Source of the DNA: Zetaproteobacteria bacterium
Lineage (GTDB): Bacteria; Pseudomonadota; Zetaproteobacteria; Mariprofundales; Mariprofundaceae
Assembly: GCA_002753275.1 (NCBI GenBank)
Contig: PEAA01000018.1
Coordinates: forward strand, 1 to 39,179
Direction of reading: 5' to 3'
DNA length: 39,179 nucleotides
Part shown: positions 1 through 9,368 of the stretch, piece after piece
How positions within the stretch are numbered: the first letter of the stretch is position 1
Layout of the letters: each line of letters opens with the position of its first letter
Made by a program: the position numbers and the translations under genes
The notes under the pieces: model-generated
Told to the model about the DNA's origin: nothing
Database searches by the model: none
The model's input: the letters and a program-made list of their open reading frames with translations, nothing else

Positions 1-114
1 CTGGTGTCCATAGCAAAGAGGAAACGCCTGATCCCGTCCCGAACTCAGAAGCTAAGCTCTTTAGCGCCGATGGTACTGCAGGGGTCCCTGTGGGAGAGTA
101 GGTCGATGCCAGAA
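1..114 (+). rRNA. rrf: 5S ribosomal RNA, 5' end cut by the window
   Basis: The sequence has the 5S core: a CCGAACTCAGAAG loop near 39-51, the GCGCCGATGGTA stretch near 64-75 and the GGGAGAGTAGGTCG helix near 92-105. The terminal stem is closed by CTGG at the window start and CCAG at 109-112. A few 5' bases are probably missing before position 1. The 3' end is placed at about 113-114 by this stem. It is presumably the last gene of an rRNA operon lying upstream, since two terminators follow directly. Confidence 0.93.
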
Positions 115-122
115 ATTTATTC

Positions 123-159
123 TTATCCCCCGTCCAATTTAGGCGGGGGATAATTTTTT
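123..159 (+). terminator. Rho-independent terminator of the rRNA operon
   Basis: A 10-bp perfect stem (123-132 with 144-153, five C-G pairs in the centre) encloses an 11-base loop and is followed by six T at 154-159. It starts nine bases after the 5S gene, as expected for the end of an rRNA operon. Confidence 0.93.
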
Positions 160-182
160 AAGCACCCGTTGTTGTGCTTTTG

Positions 183-224
183 AACACCCCCTTGATAGAC
201 CATTGGTGGTCTCAAGGTGTTTTA
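183..224 (+). terminator. Second, tandem terminator-like hairpin before rpsP
   Basis: A long imperfect stem is visible: AACAC 183-187 with GTGTT 217-221, CTTG 191-194 with CAAG 213-216, and GACC 198-201 with GGTC 208-211, around a six-base loop. A short T run follows. Lying about 25 bases after the first terminator, it probably backs up termination of rRNA transcription and insulates rpsP. The rpsP promoter should lie in 225-265. TATGAT at 234-239 is a possible -10 box, but no good -35 is visible. Confidence 0.65.
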
Positions 225-282
225 AAACTTGTATATGATGCGTGGTCTATTTAGAGTGCGCGCTCTATTTTGGAGGTAAGTT

Positions 283-531
283 ATGGCGACAGTTATTCGC
301 TTGCAACGCGGAGGCCGCATTAAGCGTCCTTTTTATTCAGTAGTGGTTACCGATAGTCGTAATCCTCGTGACGGTGCATTCATTGAAAAAGTGGGTTATT
401 ATGATCCATGTTCACAACCTGAAGTGATCAATCTTGATCTTGCGCTTGTACAAGCGTGGCAAGATAAGGGTGCGCAAGCCTCTGATCGTGTTGCATCAAT
501 TATTGCTAAAGCCAAGGCTTCCAATAACTAA
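283..531 (+). CDS. rpsP: 30S ribosomal protein S16
   Basis: S16 binds 16S rRNA and is needed for 30S subunit assembly. The 82-residue product matches the family length and has the typical opening (ATVIRLQRGGRIKRPFY), followed by VVTDSRNPRDGAFIEKVG and YDP, the conserved core. A strong Shine-Dalgarno (GGAGG, 272-276) sits seven bases before the ATG. It is the first gene of the conserved rpsP-rimM-trmD-rplS operon. The downstream rimM reading frame begins inside this gene, so the two are probably translationally coupled. Confidence 0.97.
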   Translation: MATVIRLQRGGRIKRPFYSVVVTDSRNPRDGAFIEKVGYYDPCSQPEVINLDLALVQAWQDKGAQASDRVASIIAKAKASNN

Positions 532-1075
532 TTCGCTTTTACATATTGGTGATATTGGTCACGCGCATGGTTTGAAAGGTGCGTTGACAATATATTCTCA
601 CACCCATCCGCAGGCTGCTATAGGTTGCTATAGTCAGTGGCGGGTGGGTTTTTCTATGGCATCTTCAAAATGTTATCGCGTTGAGCGGTGTTGGTCGCAC
701 AGTAAGCAGATGTTGGCCTATCTTGAAGGTGTTTCGGATCGTAATGGTGCCGAGTCGATGAAGGGGCAAAAGATCTGGATTGAGAAATCAGCCGTAATTG
801 TCGCTGAGGATGACTATCTTTATGATGATTTGATCGGCTGCCAAGTTTGTTGTGGTGGCTTGGTTTTGGGAGCAGTTGCGGCTGTGGAAGCGTTTGGTGC
901 GCAAGACAATCTGTTGATTGTAACCAATGATGAGACAACCGATACACAACATCGGCATGGTGAGTGGTTGCTTCCTTTTATTGAAGATGTTGTGGTGAAT
1001 GTTGACTTGAAATCTTCGATCATTGAAGTCTCCCTTCTTGATGGGATGGATGTTTGTTTCACGCCCAAGTCTTAA
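503..1075 (+). CDS. rimM: 16S rRNA processing protein RimM (start uncertain)
   Basis: RimM is an assembly factor that helps mature the 30S head domain and binds ribosomal protein S19. The product has the N-terminal signature HIGDIGHAHGLKG and a PRC-barrel-like C-terminal half ending in a WLLPFIEDVVVNVDL segment, the usual RimM close. There is no ATG near the conserved N-terminus. Candidate starts in frame are TTG 503 (used here, 190 residues), GTG 488, or a very rare ATA at 524 that has AAGG six bases upstream. An ATG at 434 would give about 35 residues of non-family sequence read out of frame through rpsP and is unlikely. The 3' end overlaps trmD by 22 bases. Family assignment is firm; the start is not. 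Confidence 0.85.
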   Translation: MLKPRLPITNSLLHIGDIGHAHGLKGALTIYSHTHPQAAIGCYSQWRVGFSMASSKCYRVERCWSHSKQMLAYLEGVSDRNGAESMKGQKIWIEKSAVIVAEDDYLYDDLIGCQVCCGGLVLGAVAAVEAFGAQDNLLIVTNDETTDTQHRHGEWLLPFIEDVVVNVDLKSSIIEVSLLDGMDVCFTPKS

Positions 1076-1737
1076 CGCTATTTCCTGAGTTTTTTTCCTC
1101 GCCGCTTGCGTGCTCGATTCCATCGCGTGCGATAGCTGCAGGGCAAGCGAGAGTCGATTGTATTCAGATTCGTGATTTTGCGACAGATAAGCATCGCTCG
1201 GTCGATGATGCCCCTTATGGCGGAGGCCCGGGGATGTTGATGAAGCCCGAGCCTGTGGTTGCCGCGATTCGCGAAGCACGCCGCCGTATCCCTTCTACGC
1301 ATGTGGTGATGCTAACCCCTTCAGGGCGTCCGTTTACGCAAGAGGTTGCGCTTGAATATGCGGCTTTGGATAGCATCACGCTGCTTTGTGGTCGCTATGA
1401 AGGGTTTGATGAGCGTATTTGTGCCGATGTCGATGCGCAGTTGTCGCTTGGTGATTATGTGCTTTCCGGCGGTGAGCCTGCAGCACTCTCAGTCTTGGAT
1501 GCGGTGATTCGTTTGTTGCCGGGTGTCTTGGGAAGTTCTGAGTCGGCGGTGCTTGACTCCTTTACGGAAGATGGAATTTTGGATTGGCCGCACTATACCC
1601 GTCCGGAAATCTTTGAGGGGCGTTCTGTGCCCAAAGTTTTGCTTTCGGGGAACCATCAGGCGATAGAGGCGTGGCGCAAGTCTGAGTCACAGGCACGCTC
1701 TAAAGCACGCTTGCGTGCTGTATTGTCGCATTCATGA
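1054..1737 (+). CDS. trmD: tRNA (guanine-37-N1)-methyltransferase TrmD
   Basis: TrmD transfers a methyl group from S-adenosylmethionine to N1 of G37 next to the anticodon, preventing +1 frameshifting. The 227-residue product shows the SPOUT trefoil-knot motifs: LTLFPEFF at the N-terminus, YGGGPGM, LLCGRYEGFDERI and LGDYVLSGGE. The start is a TTG at 1054. An in-frame TGA at 1039-1041 excludes a longer form, and no ATG lies nearby. It overlaps rimM and shares ATGA with the next gene, so translation is coupled along the operon. Confidence 0.97.
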   Translation: MFHAQVLTLFPEFFSSPLACSIPSRAIAAGQARVDCIQIRDFATDKHRSVDDAPYGGGPGMLMKPEPVVAAIREARRRIPSTHVVMLTPSGRPFTQEVALEYAALDSITLLCGRYEGFDERICADVDAQLSLGDYVLSGGEPAALSVLDAVIRLLPGVLGSSESAVLDSFTEDGILDWPHYTRPEIFEGRSVPKVLLSGNHQAIEAWRKSESQARSKARLRAVLSHS

Positions 1738-2285
1738 GTGGTTGCTCGAGAATAGCCGTCGCACTGGTGCATTACCCTGTTTTGAATCCTCAAGGTGAGC
1801 GTGCGACAACGGCGATCACGGCGATGGATATTCATGACTTTGCTCGCACCGCAGCTTTTTACAATGTCTCCCCTGTTTACTTTGTGCATCCAGCTGCAGC
1901 GATGCAGTCGCTTTTCTATGATGTTCAGTCACATTGGTTGAGCGGTAAGGCGGGGGTGCGTAATCCTGCTCGGCGCGAGATGATGCGCCATTTGAAGATG
2001 GTCGATTCGCTGGATGTGGTGCTGGAAGATGGCCCTTATCAAGTGTGGTACACCTCTGCCAATCCTCCGGTTTCGTCATGTGTGAAGCCGGAATCATTAA
2101 TGGATATTGCGGGGAATCACCTGATTGTTTTCGGTACGGGTTCGGGATTGGACCTTTCTGGACTTCCCGATGCAAATGGATGGTTGTCAGCGCTGCAAGG
2201 AGTCGGTAGTATCCGCCACCTTTCTGTTAGGGCGGCTTTGTCAATTTATCTTGACCGACTCTATAGAAGTGATTTGGAGGCGTAG
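1734..2285 (+). CDS. SPOUT-type RNA methyltransferase (trmD-linked family)
   Basis: This 183-residue protein resembles the RNA methyltransferase family found beside trmD in some lineages (Pfam Methyltrn_RNA_4 type). Recognisable parts are [13 protein letters not shown] at the N-terminus, [19 protein letters not shown], and the glycine-rich knot segment [15 protein letters not shown] near residues 131-145. The family is predicted to methylate tRNA or rRNA; the target is not known to me. The ATG overlaps the trmD stop (ATGA), so the two are co-translated. rplS follows after two bases. This insertion between trmD and rplS is absent from the familiar E. coli operon. Confidence 0.85.
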   Translation: MSGCSRIAVALVHYPVLNPQGERATTAITAMDIHDFARTAAFYNVSPVYFVHPAAAMQSLFYDVQSHWLSGKAGVRNPARREMMRHLKMVDSLDVVLEDGPYQVWYTSANPPVSSCVKPESLMDIAGNHLIVFGTGSGLDLSGLPDANGWLSALQGVGSIRHLSVRAALSIYLDRLYRSDLEA

Positions 2286-2287
2286 AA

Positions 2288-2656
2288 ATGCGTGCATTAG
2301 ATGATGTAACAAGCGATCAAATTCGTGGTGATATTCCTAGTTTTCGTGAAGGAGATACCGTTCGCGTAAATGTTCGTGTTGTTGACTTTAAAGAGACCAA
2401 AAAAGGCGTTGAAAGACGCGAGCGTTTACAGGCTTATGAAGGTGTTGTAATTGCACGCCATAATAAAGGTATTTCAAGCTCGTTCACTGTTAGAAAAATT
2501 TCTAATGGTGTGGGTGTAGAGCGTGTTTTTCCACTTCATTCTCCCATGTTGGAGAGTATTGCTGTGACGCGTAATGGCCGTGTTCGTCGTGCGAAGCTCT
2601 ATTATTTGCGTGATCTTCGTGGTAAGGCTGCCCGTATCCGCGAACGCCGCGTATAA
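2288..2656 (+). CDS. rplS: 50S ribosomal protein L19
   Basis: L19 sits at the 30S-50S interface of the large subunit. The 122-residue product contains the typical family stretches [43 protein letters not shown] and [13 protein letters not shown], and a C-terminal [24 protein letters not shown] at 2276-2280 precedes the ATG by seven bases. It is the last gene of the rpsP operon and is followed by a hairpin. The length is slightly above E. coli L19, and nothing in it is unusual. Confidence 0.97.
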   Translation: MRALDDVTSDQIRGDIPSFREGDTVRVNVRVVDFKETKKGVERRERLQAYEGVVIARHNKGISSSFTVRKISNGVGVERVFPLHSPMLESIAVTRNGRVRRAKLYYLRDLRGKAARIRERRV

Positions 2657-2681
2657 ATTTGTTGGTTTTTTGTTAGAAATT

Positions 2682-2703
2682 AAAGGGTCCGTATGGACCC
2701 TTT
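2682..2703 (+). terminator. Hairpin between rplS and glyA, probable terminator or attenuator
   Basis: A perfect 9-bp stem (AAAGGGTCC 2682-2690 with GGACCCTTT 2695-2703) encloses a GTAT loop. Only the stem's own three T residues and a mixed ATTGATTT follow, so termination may be partial. It separates the ribosomal protein operon from glyA. Confidence 0.65.
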
Positions 2704-2723
2704 ATTGATTTAAGGGGTTTTTT

Positions 2724-3983
2724 ATGTCGATGCGTTCAGATTTTTTTAATCACGATTTAGCTGATGAGGCCGTGATTGAGGCCATTCATGATGAGTTGGG
2801 TCGCCAGCAACATACTTTGGAACTGATTGCCAGTGAAAATATCGTTTCAAAGGCGGTCATGCAGGCGCAAGGCTCGGTGATGACCAATAAGTATGCCGAA
2901 GGGTATCCTGGCCGTCGCTATTATGGTGGTTGTGAATATGTCGATAAGGTCGAAACCTTGGCGCAAGAGCGTGCAAAAGCTCTGTTTGGTGTCAAGTTTG
3001 CCAATGTTCAGCCGCACTCGGGCTCACAGGCGAACATGGCTGTCTGCATGGCGTTGTTACAAACGGGTGATACAATTATGGGTATGGATCTTTCACATGG
3101 TGGCCACTTAACCCATGGTTCTCCCGTCAATTTCTCTGGGCGTTTGTATAATGTTATTGCTTACGGTGTGCGCGAATCGGATGAAGTGATCGATTATGAT
3201 GTGATGCAAAAAATGGCGGAAGTTCATCGTCCAAAGTTAATTATTGGCGGCGCTTCAGCCTATGAGCGTCGCATTGATTTTGCCCGTATGCGTCAAATTG
3301 CTGATAGTGTCGGTGCCTATTTGATGGTTGATATGGCCCACTATGCAGGATTGATTGCCGCGGGTGCTTACCCTAGCCCGGTTGCGCATGCCCATGTGAT
3401 GACGACGACAACCCATAAAACCTTGCGCGGCCCGCGTGGTGGAATGATTCTCACCGATGATGAAGAGATTGCGAAGAAGGTTAATTCGCGCATCTTTCCA
3501 GGGATTCAGGGTGGTCCATTGATGCATGTCATCGCCGCAAAAGCGGTCGCTTTTGGCGAAGCACTTAGCGATTTTTATAAAGAAGATATGAAGCAGGTGG
3601 TGGTCAATGCGCGCGCCTTGGCGGATACTTTGTCACAGGGTGGTGTTCGTATTGTTTCGGGTGGTACCGATTGTCACATGTTCCGTGTCGATGTTCGTCC
3701 ACAAGGTATCAATGGTAAGCAGGCTGAAGAGGCTCTTGAAGCCGCTGGAATTACAACCAATAAAAATACCATTCCATTTGATCCTGCTTCTCCCTTTATT
3801 ACCAGTGGTATTCGTATCGGTCTTTCTGCTGTCACTGCGCGTGGCATGAAAGAGGCCGAAGCGCGTTTGATCGGTGAGATGATCTTAAAAGTTTTGGCTG
3901 CGCCTGAGGATGCCGCTTTGCATGCGGAGGTTCGTGCACAAGTACGCGTGTTGACGGATAAGTTTCCCATTTATCAAGATTGA
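2724..3983 (+). CDS. glyA: Serine hydroxymethyltransferase
   Basis: This PLP enzyme interconverts serine plus tetrahydrofolate with glycine plus 5,10-methylene-tetrahydrofolate, the main one-carbon source. The 419-residue product has full family length. It shows [14 protein letters not shown], the [12 protein letters not shown] substrate loop, [23 protein letters not shown] and the PLP-lysine motif [14 protein letters not shown] with K232. AAGGGG at 2712-2717 precedes the ATG. It is followed after 29 bases by nrdR, the same glyA-nrdR order seen in many proteobacteria. Confidence 0.98.
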   Translation: MSMRSDFFNHDLADEAVIEAIHDELGRQQHTLELIASENIVSKAVMQAQGSVMTNKYAEGYPGRRYYGGCEYVDKVETLAQERAKALFGVKFANVQPHSGSQANMAVCMALLQTGDTIMGMDLSHGGHLTHGSPVNFSGRLYNVIAYGVRESDEVIDYDVMQKMAEVHRPKLIIGGASAYERRIDFARMRQIADSVGAYLMVDMAHYAGLIAAGAYPSPVAHAHVMTTTTHKTLRGPRGGMILTDDEEIAKKVNSRIFPGIQGGPLMHVIAAKAVAFGEALSDFYKEDMKQVVVNARALADTLSQGGVRIVSGGTDCHMFRVDVRPQGINGKQAEEALEAAGITTNKNTIPFDPASPFITSGIRIGLSAVTARGMKEAEARLIGEMILKVLAAPEDAALHAEVRAQVRVLTDKFPIYQD

Positions 3984-4012
3984 TCTGTTAACAATGGCTC
4001 TGTAACACCCGT

Positions 4013-4468
4013 ATGTATTGCCCTTTTTGTGCAGTGACCGATACACGCGTGATTGATTCACGCGTGGTCGAAGATGGTGCGGCTGTTCGTCGTCGTCGCG
4101 AGTGCGAATCGTGCAATAAACGCTTTTCGAGTTATGAACGGGTTGAGTTGCGCTTGCCGTTGGTGGTGAAAAAAGGCGGGGTGCGCGAAGCTTTTGATAT
4201 TGATAAAATTCGCAATGGCATGACCAAGGCGCTTGAAAAACGCCCTGTTTCTGCATTACAGATTGATCATGCAGTTCAATCGGTGATGCGTTCTGTGCAA
4301 GAGTTTGGCGATGCTGAGGTGAAGGCGGAGCAGGTGGGCGCATTGGTTATGCATGCGCTACGCGAACTCGATGGTGTTGCCTATGTTCGCTTCGCTTCCG
4401 TGTACCGTGAATTTAAAGATGTAGATGATTTCCTTGCAGCAGTTAAAGCTGCAATGTCGAAGGAGTAA
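4013..4468 (+). CDS. nrdR: Transcriptional repressor NrdR
   Basis: NrdR represses ribonucleotide reductase genes when dATP/ATP bind its ATP-cone. The 151-residue product starts MYCPFC and has a zinc ribbon with C3, C6, C31 and C34. An ATP-cone domain follows from about residue 46 (LPLVVKKGGVREAFDIDKI). The closing region RFASVYREFKDVDDF is typical. No clear ribosome-binding site precedes the ATG. leuB starts three bases after its stop. Neighbouring rib genes, common after nrdR in E. coli relatives, are absent. Confidence 0.96.
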   Translation: MYCPFCAVTDTRVIDSRVVEDGAAVRRRRECESCNKRFSSYERVELRLPLVVKKGGVREAFDIDKIRNGMTKALEKRPVSALQIDHAVQSVMRSVQEFGDAEVKAEQVGALVMHALRELDGVAYVRFASVYREFKDVDDFLAAVKAAMSKE

Positions 4469-4471
4469 GTT

Positions 4472-5557
4472 ATGGGTGTGAAGATCGCTGTATTGCCGGG
4501 TGATGGTATTGGTCCTGAAATTGTTCGGGAGACCATGAAAGTGATTGAAGTATTAAATAAAAAGTTTGATTTGCAGTCGACTTGGCAAGAGGCGCATGTC
4601 GGTGGTGCTGGTTATGATGCCGCAGGCGACCCTCTTCCTGAGGCGACTTTGGCGTTGGCGAAAGCGTCCGATGCGGTGTTGCTTGGCGCAGTGGGTGGCC
4701 CCAAATGGGAGCCGTTGGATAAACCCCTTCGGCCTGAAGCGGGCTTACTGCGAATTCGTGCAGCGTTGGGTCTTTTTGCCAATTATCGTCCGACGAAAGT
4801 CCATGATCAGCTTCTTTCAGCATCAACCTTGAAAGAAGAGGTGGTTCAAGGTGTTGATATTTTGGTGGTACGCGAACTGGTTTCAGGTATCTATTTTGGC
4901 CAGCCGCGCGGGATTGAAACACTTCCCAATGGTGAAAAGCGTGGCTACAACACGCTGGCTTATACGACATCTGAAATTGAGCGAATTGCTCGCAAAGCCT
5001 TTGAAGCAGCCCGTCTGCGCCGCGGAAAGGTTTGTTCAGTTGATAAAGCGAATGTGTTGGAGGCGACTGAGTATTGGCGTGAAGTGGTGATCAAACTCCA
5101 TGCTGCTGAATATTCAGATGTAGAACTTTCTCACATGTATGTTGATAACGCGGCGATGCAGTTGATTCGCAATCCAAAACAGTTCGATGTGATTGTTACC
5201 ACCAATATGTTTGGTGATATTTTGTCTGATGAAGCCTCAATGCTTACGGGCTCCATTGGCATGCTGCCATCGGCTTCAATTGGAGAGAAGTTTGCGATGT
5301 ATGAGCCTATTCACGGTTCCGCGCCTGATATTGCGGGGCAAGATAAGGCCAATCCGTTGGCAACGATTTTGTCTGCAGCGATGATGTTGCGCTTCTCGTT
5401 GGGGCGTGAAGATTTGGCGGATAAGGTTGAGCAGGCGGTTGAATTAACCTTGAATGATGGCATTCGAACCATTGATTTGGCACAACCAGGGGATACTGTG
5501 GTGTCATGCTCAGGAATGGGTGATGCTGTTTGTCAGCGATTGGAAGGTTTAGCATGA
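4472..5557 (+). CDS. leuB: 3-isopropylmalate dehydrogenase
   Basis: LeuB oxidises and decarboxylates 3-isopropylmalate with NAD+ in leucine biosynthesis. The 361-residue product has the family hallmarks: [13 protein letters not shown] at the N-terminus, [23 protein letters not shown], the [10 protein letters not shown] segment and [26 protein letters not shown], with [15 protein letters not shown] for cofactor binding near the C-terminus. AAGGAG at 4459-4464 precedes the ATG. It overlaps asd by four bases (ATGA). The upstream leuCD genes are not in the window. Confidence 0.97.
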   Translation: MGVKIAVLPGDGIGPEIVRETMKVIEVLNKKFDLQSTWQEAHVGGAGYDAAGDPLPEATLALAKASDAVLLGAVGGPKWEPLDKPLRPEAGLLRIRAALGLFANYRPTKVHDQLLSASTLKEEVVQGVDILVVRELVSGIYFGQPRGIETLPNGEKRGYNTLAYTTSEIERIARKAFEAARLRRGKVCSVDKANVLEATEYWREVVIKLHAAEYSDVELSHMYVDNAAMQLIRNPKQFDVIVTTNMFGDILSDEASMLTGSIGMLPSASIGEKFAMYEPIHGSAPDIAGQDKANPLATILSAAMMLRFSLGREDLADKVEQAVELTLNDGIRTIDLAQPGDTVVSCSGMGDAVCQRLEGLA

Positions 5558-6597
5558 GTGAATTTATCGAAGATAAAGCGGGTTATCGCGTTGCCGTTGT
5601 CGGGGCGACAGGGGCGGTGGGTCAGACGATGCTTGAGATTTTGGCAGAGCGTAAATTTCCTGTTTCTGAAGTGATTGCAGTGGCCTCAAGTCGGAGTGCA
5701 GGCACAACGGTCTCGTTCAATGGAAAGGATCTTATCGTTGAAGATTTGGATTCTTTTGATCCCAGTGGTGTTGATATTGCACTCTTCTCAGCGGGTGGCG
5801 GCACTTCTAAAACGCATGCCCCTCGATTTGCCGATGCGGGTTGCTATGTCATTGATAATTCCAGTGCATGGCGTATGGAGCCTGAGATCGCCTTGGTGGT
5901 TCCCGAGGTCAACCCAGAAGATCTACAAATGGCAAAAAATAATCGCATTATCGCCAATCCAAACTGCTCAACCATTCAAATGGTGGTGGCTCTTAAGCCA
6001 TTGCATGATGCGGTGGCCATTAAACGCTTGGTCATTTCGACCTATCAAGCGGTGAGCGGGGCTGGCGCCAAAGCGATTGAAGAGCTTGCCTTGCAGTCGC
6101 GTCAACTGCTTTCGGGTGCAGCAGCAACGGTTGAAGTGTTACCTGCCCGTATTGCTTTTAATGTGGTGCCTCATATCGATGTTTTTTTGGAAGATGGTTA
6201 TACCAAAGAAGAGCGTAAAATGATGGAAGAGACACGCAAGATATTGGATAATGGTATTGCTGTAACAGCGACGACAGTGCGTGTCCCAGTTTTTTATGGT
6301 CACTCTGAATCGGTGAATGTTACTTTTGAGGATGATATGAATGCTGCCCGTGCGCGTGAATTGTTAAGTGCATTTGAAGGTGTGTGTGTGGTGGATGATC
6401 CCGCGGGCGAAGATTATCCTATGCCTTCTGATGCTGGTGGTACGGATCCTGTATGGGTCGGTCGTATTCGTGATGACCATTCGTGCCCTAATACCATTAA
6501 TTTATGGATTGTTGCGGATAATATTCGTAAAGGTGCGGCACTTAATGCGGTGCAAATTGCCGAGTTGCTTATTGGAAAAACTGCAGTAGCCCATTAG
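5554..6597 (+). CDS. asd: Aspartate-semialdehyde dehydrogenase
   Basis: Asd reduces beta-aspartyl phosphate to aspartate semialdehyde with NADPH, on the route to lysine, threonine, methionine and diaminopimelate. The product is 347 residues. It has the N-terminal [18 protein letters not shown] dinucleotide fold, the catalytic Cys138 in NPNCSTIQM, and the [11 protein letters not shown] segment. An ATG 24 bases upstream is in frame, but the ATG at 5554 overlaps the leuB stop and aligns with family starts. The leuB-asd-fimV-truA order is typical of gamma-like proteobacteria. Confidence 0.97.
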   Translation: MSEFIEDKAGYRVAVVGATGAVGQTMLEILAERKFPVSEVIAVASSRSAGTTVSFNGKDLIVEDLDSFDPSGVDIALFSAGGGTSKTHAPRFADAGCYVIDNSSAWRMEPEIALVVPEVNPEDLQMAKNNRIIANPNCSTIQMVVALKPLHDAVAIKRLVISTYQAVSGAGAKAIEELALQSRQLLSGAAATVEVLPARIAFNVVPHIDVFLEDGYTKEERKMMEETRKILDNGIAVTATTVRVPVFYGHSESVNVTFEDDMNAARARELLSAFEGVCVVDDPAGEDYPMPSDAGGTDPVWVGRIRDDHSCPNTINLWIVADNIRKGAALNAVQIAELLIGKTAVAH

Positions 6598-6687
6598 ATC
6601 ATGGCTGTGATGGGGCGCATAACCTTGAGCGGGCGGTGGATGCAATCATTCGATTCATTCAATTCATGCTTGTTTCAGGGTGGCAGC

Positions 6688-8568
6688 ATGGTTGCAGGAG
6701 CATCTCGGAGTGCGCTGCTGATTTTGATGTTGTTTGTTATGGTCTTGCCCGTTGATGCAGCGCAATGGGGGAGTGCGCACCTAGATTCCTACCTTGATCA
6801 ACCCTTGCGTGCCAATATCGTTTTGTCTAAGCAGGGTGTGGGTGATGAGGTTGATGTCACACTGGCATCAGCGAGTGAATATGGCGATCAAAATATTTTT
6901 TATGCGAAAGTCTTGGCCCAGACGCAGGTTCTTGTCGAGGAGCAGGGAATTTCTTGGAAAATATTTTTGACCTCAGCGGAGCCCGTGCGCGATGCATTTT
7001 TAACGCTACTGTTAAAGCTCACTTCGGACGGTTTAGTTGAGTATAAGAAGATTGCATTTTTCCCCATGCATGAGCCTTTGGCACCTGTTCCAACTCTGAC
7101 TACCTCACCGATTGGAGCGAATGATGTGAAAGGGGCGGAGCATGTCACTGAGGTGCTGCAACCCTCATCCAAGCCATCCTCACGGCGGCTTGATCGTTAT
7201 GGCCCTGTGAAAACGGGGGAGAGTTTAACGGTTCTTGCACGGCAGCTGAAAGAAGATCCGATGCTCTCTACTGAGCAATATATGATGGCGATTTTTGAGC
7301 GTAATCCTAAAGCCTTCTTACGAAATAATATCAATGGGTTAAAGGCTGGGTATTATCTTCAGTTGCCTCATCGTGAGGCTGTGTTGAAATATAGCTCCGA
7401 TGAAGCCTCCAAGCAGGTTTCCGAACAAAATTATGCATGGCATAGCCACGCAACGCCGCATCAGTCATCGATGAATATGCGTATTTCTGTCGTATCGCAA
7501 GTCGATCCTTCTCATTCAGTGAGCCATGAAGTGGCGAAGGAAAGTTCTGCGGATGTGATTGAGGTGGTTCCATCTTCAGTCGCAAGCGATGAATCCTCAG
7601 CAATGGAGCTAGAAAAAACGGCACTGCTTGATGTGATTGCCCAGCATCCTAAAACGCAAGTGGCGGAAGTTGTTGATGCGCAACAATTACAAGCGGAGAA
7701 CCTTACCCTCCAGCAGCAGTTGGCACAAAAAGATGCTGCGCTTATTGCGCTAGGTGAGCAGTTGGCTTTGGTTCAGCAACGCTCTGAAAAGCGCTTGAAA
7801 AGCCTTGAAGAGCAGATGAAGATGTTAACGCGTAAAAAGGATGCAACGGATGCGCCGACCTCGGCGTATGCTGAAGATGATCTGTTGACTTTTGTATTGG
7901 TTGGATTGTTGATAGCTCTTTTGGTGGTGTTATTGCTTCGGTTGCGGGGGGCTCGTCGAGCATCTCCATTGGCATCGGGTGTTGAATCATCGCAGACATT
8001 TCCTGTTAAAGAGGTTGTCTCTACACCGGCAAGCTCGCGCAGTTTCGCTGTTGATACTCATCTGAAAGGGAAGCAAGAAGGGGGCGTACAAAAAAGTCCT
8101 TCAACGGTCAAGAAGGATGTCGCCCAGGATGCTCCTCGCATTAAAAAGATAGCCGATAAGGGAAGTGCTTTTGTGACCAGTATTCATATGGGATTGAATG
8201 ATCCTGCTGTGAACATCAATGATATTGATGACTGTTTGCGCTTGGGGCTTTTGAATGATGCGGAAGTGATGCTCAACCGATTGGCGCAAGCCAAACACCA
8301 TATTGATCAATATTTAATCTGGTTGCAAACGATCATTACCAGTGGTGATGATATCACCCTTGAGTGGTTTTTGGACTACTCTAAGCGGAAGCTATCGGAT
8401 GAAGATTGGCTCAATTTGAAAATGATGAAAGAGACCTTGAGTCAAGTCGATTTTGGTAAAGTGGATTCATTGAATGATGGAACCTCCTCAGCGTTGGGAG
8501 GAGGGCTGTCGAGTGATGGGGGGTTAGATTTTACATTCACTCCACGCCGCCACAATAGCGATCAATAA
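6688..8568 (+). CDS. fimV: FimV/HubP-family polar hub and pilus protein
   Basis: FimV-type proteins organise the cell pole and support type IV pilus and twitching functions. The product (626 residues from ATG 6688) has a signal peptide ending near VDAAQ, then a FimV N-terminal domain (LDSYLDQPLRANIVL). A LysM-like peptidoglycan-binding stretch lies at about residues 171-231 (KTGESLTVLARQ...GLKAGYYLQLP). A glutamine-rich coiled coil follows at about 330-390, then one transmembrane helix at about 398-420, and an acidic cytoplasmic tail with a FimV C-terminal-like helical segment (NDIDDCLRLGLLNDAEVML). ATG 6688 is preferred to ATG 6601 because AGGGTGG at 6677-6683 precedes it and a signal peptide then follows at once. 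The position between asd and truA supports the call. Confidence 0.88.
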   Translation: MVAGASRSALLILMLFVMVLPVDAAQWGSAHLDSYLDQPLRANIVLSKQGVGDEVDVTLASASEYGDQNIFYAKVLAQTQVLVEEQGISWKIFLTSAEPVRDAFLTLLLKLTSDGLVEYKKIAFFPMHEPLAPVPTLTTSPIGANDVKGAEHVTEVLQPSSKPSSRRLDRYGPVKTGESLTVLARQLKEDPMLSTEQYMMAIFERNPKAFLRNNINGLKAGYYLQLPHREAVLKYSSDEASKQVSEQNYAWHSHATPHQSSMNMRISVVSQVDPSHSVSHEVAKESSADVIEVVPSSVASDESSAMELEKTALLDVIAQHPKTQVAEVVDAQQLQAENLTLQQQLAQKDAALIALGEQLALVQQRSEKRLKSLEEQMKMLTRKKDATDAPTSAYAEDDLLTFVLVGLLIALLVVLLLRLRGARRASPLASGVESSQTFPVKEVVSTPASSRSFAVDTHLKGKQEGGVQKSPSTVKKDVAQDAPRIKKIADKGSAFVTSIHMGLNDPAVNINDIDDCLRLGLLNDAEVMLNRLAQAKHHIDQYLIWLQTIITSGDDITLEWFLDYSKRKLSDEDWLNLKMMKETLSQVDFGKVDSLNDGTSSALGGGLSSDGGLDFTFTPRRHNSDQ

Positions 8569-8598
8569 ACGCGTGCATCCTCTCGTTCCTAGGGATGG

Positions 8599-9321
8599 AT
8601 GCTGCAATATATGTCGTTAAATTATCTTCGCATCCCATTAGGATTGCGTGTTTTTGTTGCACTCTATCTTTTGTTTTTCACCCTTATCCTCGATACATTG
8701 ACAGCGCTTGTGGCACAAGGTGTGCTGTTTGTGTCGATCTTATATTGGCAAGAGCGGCGCTGGTATAGTTTGTTGCAGGCATTGCGCTGGTTGCGCTGGT
8801 TGGTCGTGCCGACACTTGTGTTGCATGCCTACATGACACCGGGGCATGTGATTGCCTATTTAAATTGTACGGTTGAGGGATGTTATCAAGGGAGTTTTTT
8901 AGCACTGCGTTTGGTGGCACTTTTTCTTGGAGCCATGGTGTTGATACGGATCATTTCGTTGAATGAATGGTATCAATGTTTGCGTTACACGCCTTCGTTG
9001 CAGCAATGGATGACACCTTATGTATTGATGTTTGTGCCGTTGCACGGGGCTGTGAAAGAAGCGCTGCACCAGCAGGTGGCGCAATGGCGTCGTGAATCCA
9101 AACGGTGGCGTAAAGTCTTGCCTTTTTTGCTCAGTTGGATGTTAGAAATGTTGCAAGTGGCCAACCAGGTTGCCGATGATCTGTATAGTCATTGGGATGC
9201 GCGTGTCACAGCCTTGATGCAGGGTGAGGATCGGGCAGCTTCGCATGTGCTGTCGATGTTGATGATCGTTTTTTTATGTTTATGGTCACTTCTTTGTGTG
9301 CAGATTGATCATCTTTTATAG
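8599..9321 (+). CDS. Membrane protein resembling ECF-transporter T component (EcfT/CbiQ-like)
   Basis: The 240-residue product is very hydrophobic, with about five to six predicted membrane spans: a tight N-terminal pair, a span near residues 98-118 and a final C-terminal one. A long amphipathic cytoplasmic segment (KEALHQQVAQWRRESKRWRK, then LLSWMLEMLQVANQVADDL) matches the layout of EcfT coupling proteins. The Ala-Arg-Gly signatures of active EcfT are not clear; DLYSHWDAR stands where one would be expected. No ATPase or substrate-binding gene is adjacent, so function is open. The start could also be ATG 8611. It lies between fimV and truA with short gaps and is probably co-transcribed. Confidence 0.6.
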   Translation: MLQYMSLNYLRIPLGLRVFVALYLLFFTLILDTLTALVAQGVLFVSILYWQERRWYSLLQALRWLRWLVVPTLVLHAYMTPGHVIAYLNCTVEGCYQGSFLALRLVALFLGAMVLIRIISLNEWYQCLRYTPSLQQWMTPYVLMFVPLHGAVKEALHQQVAQWRRESKRWRKVLPFLLSWMLEMLQVANQVADDLYSHWDARVTALMQGEDRAASHVLSMLMIVFLCLWSLLCVQIDHLL

Positions 9322-9368
9322 GTGTAGCACGGGTTGAGGCGGTAACGGTTTGAGAGGGAGTTCTATAT

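Noticed and set aside
434-502. Upstream ATG extension of rimM
   Set aside because: The added residues are an out-of-frame reading of rpsP and do not resemble RimM N-termini.
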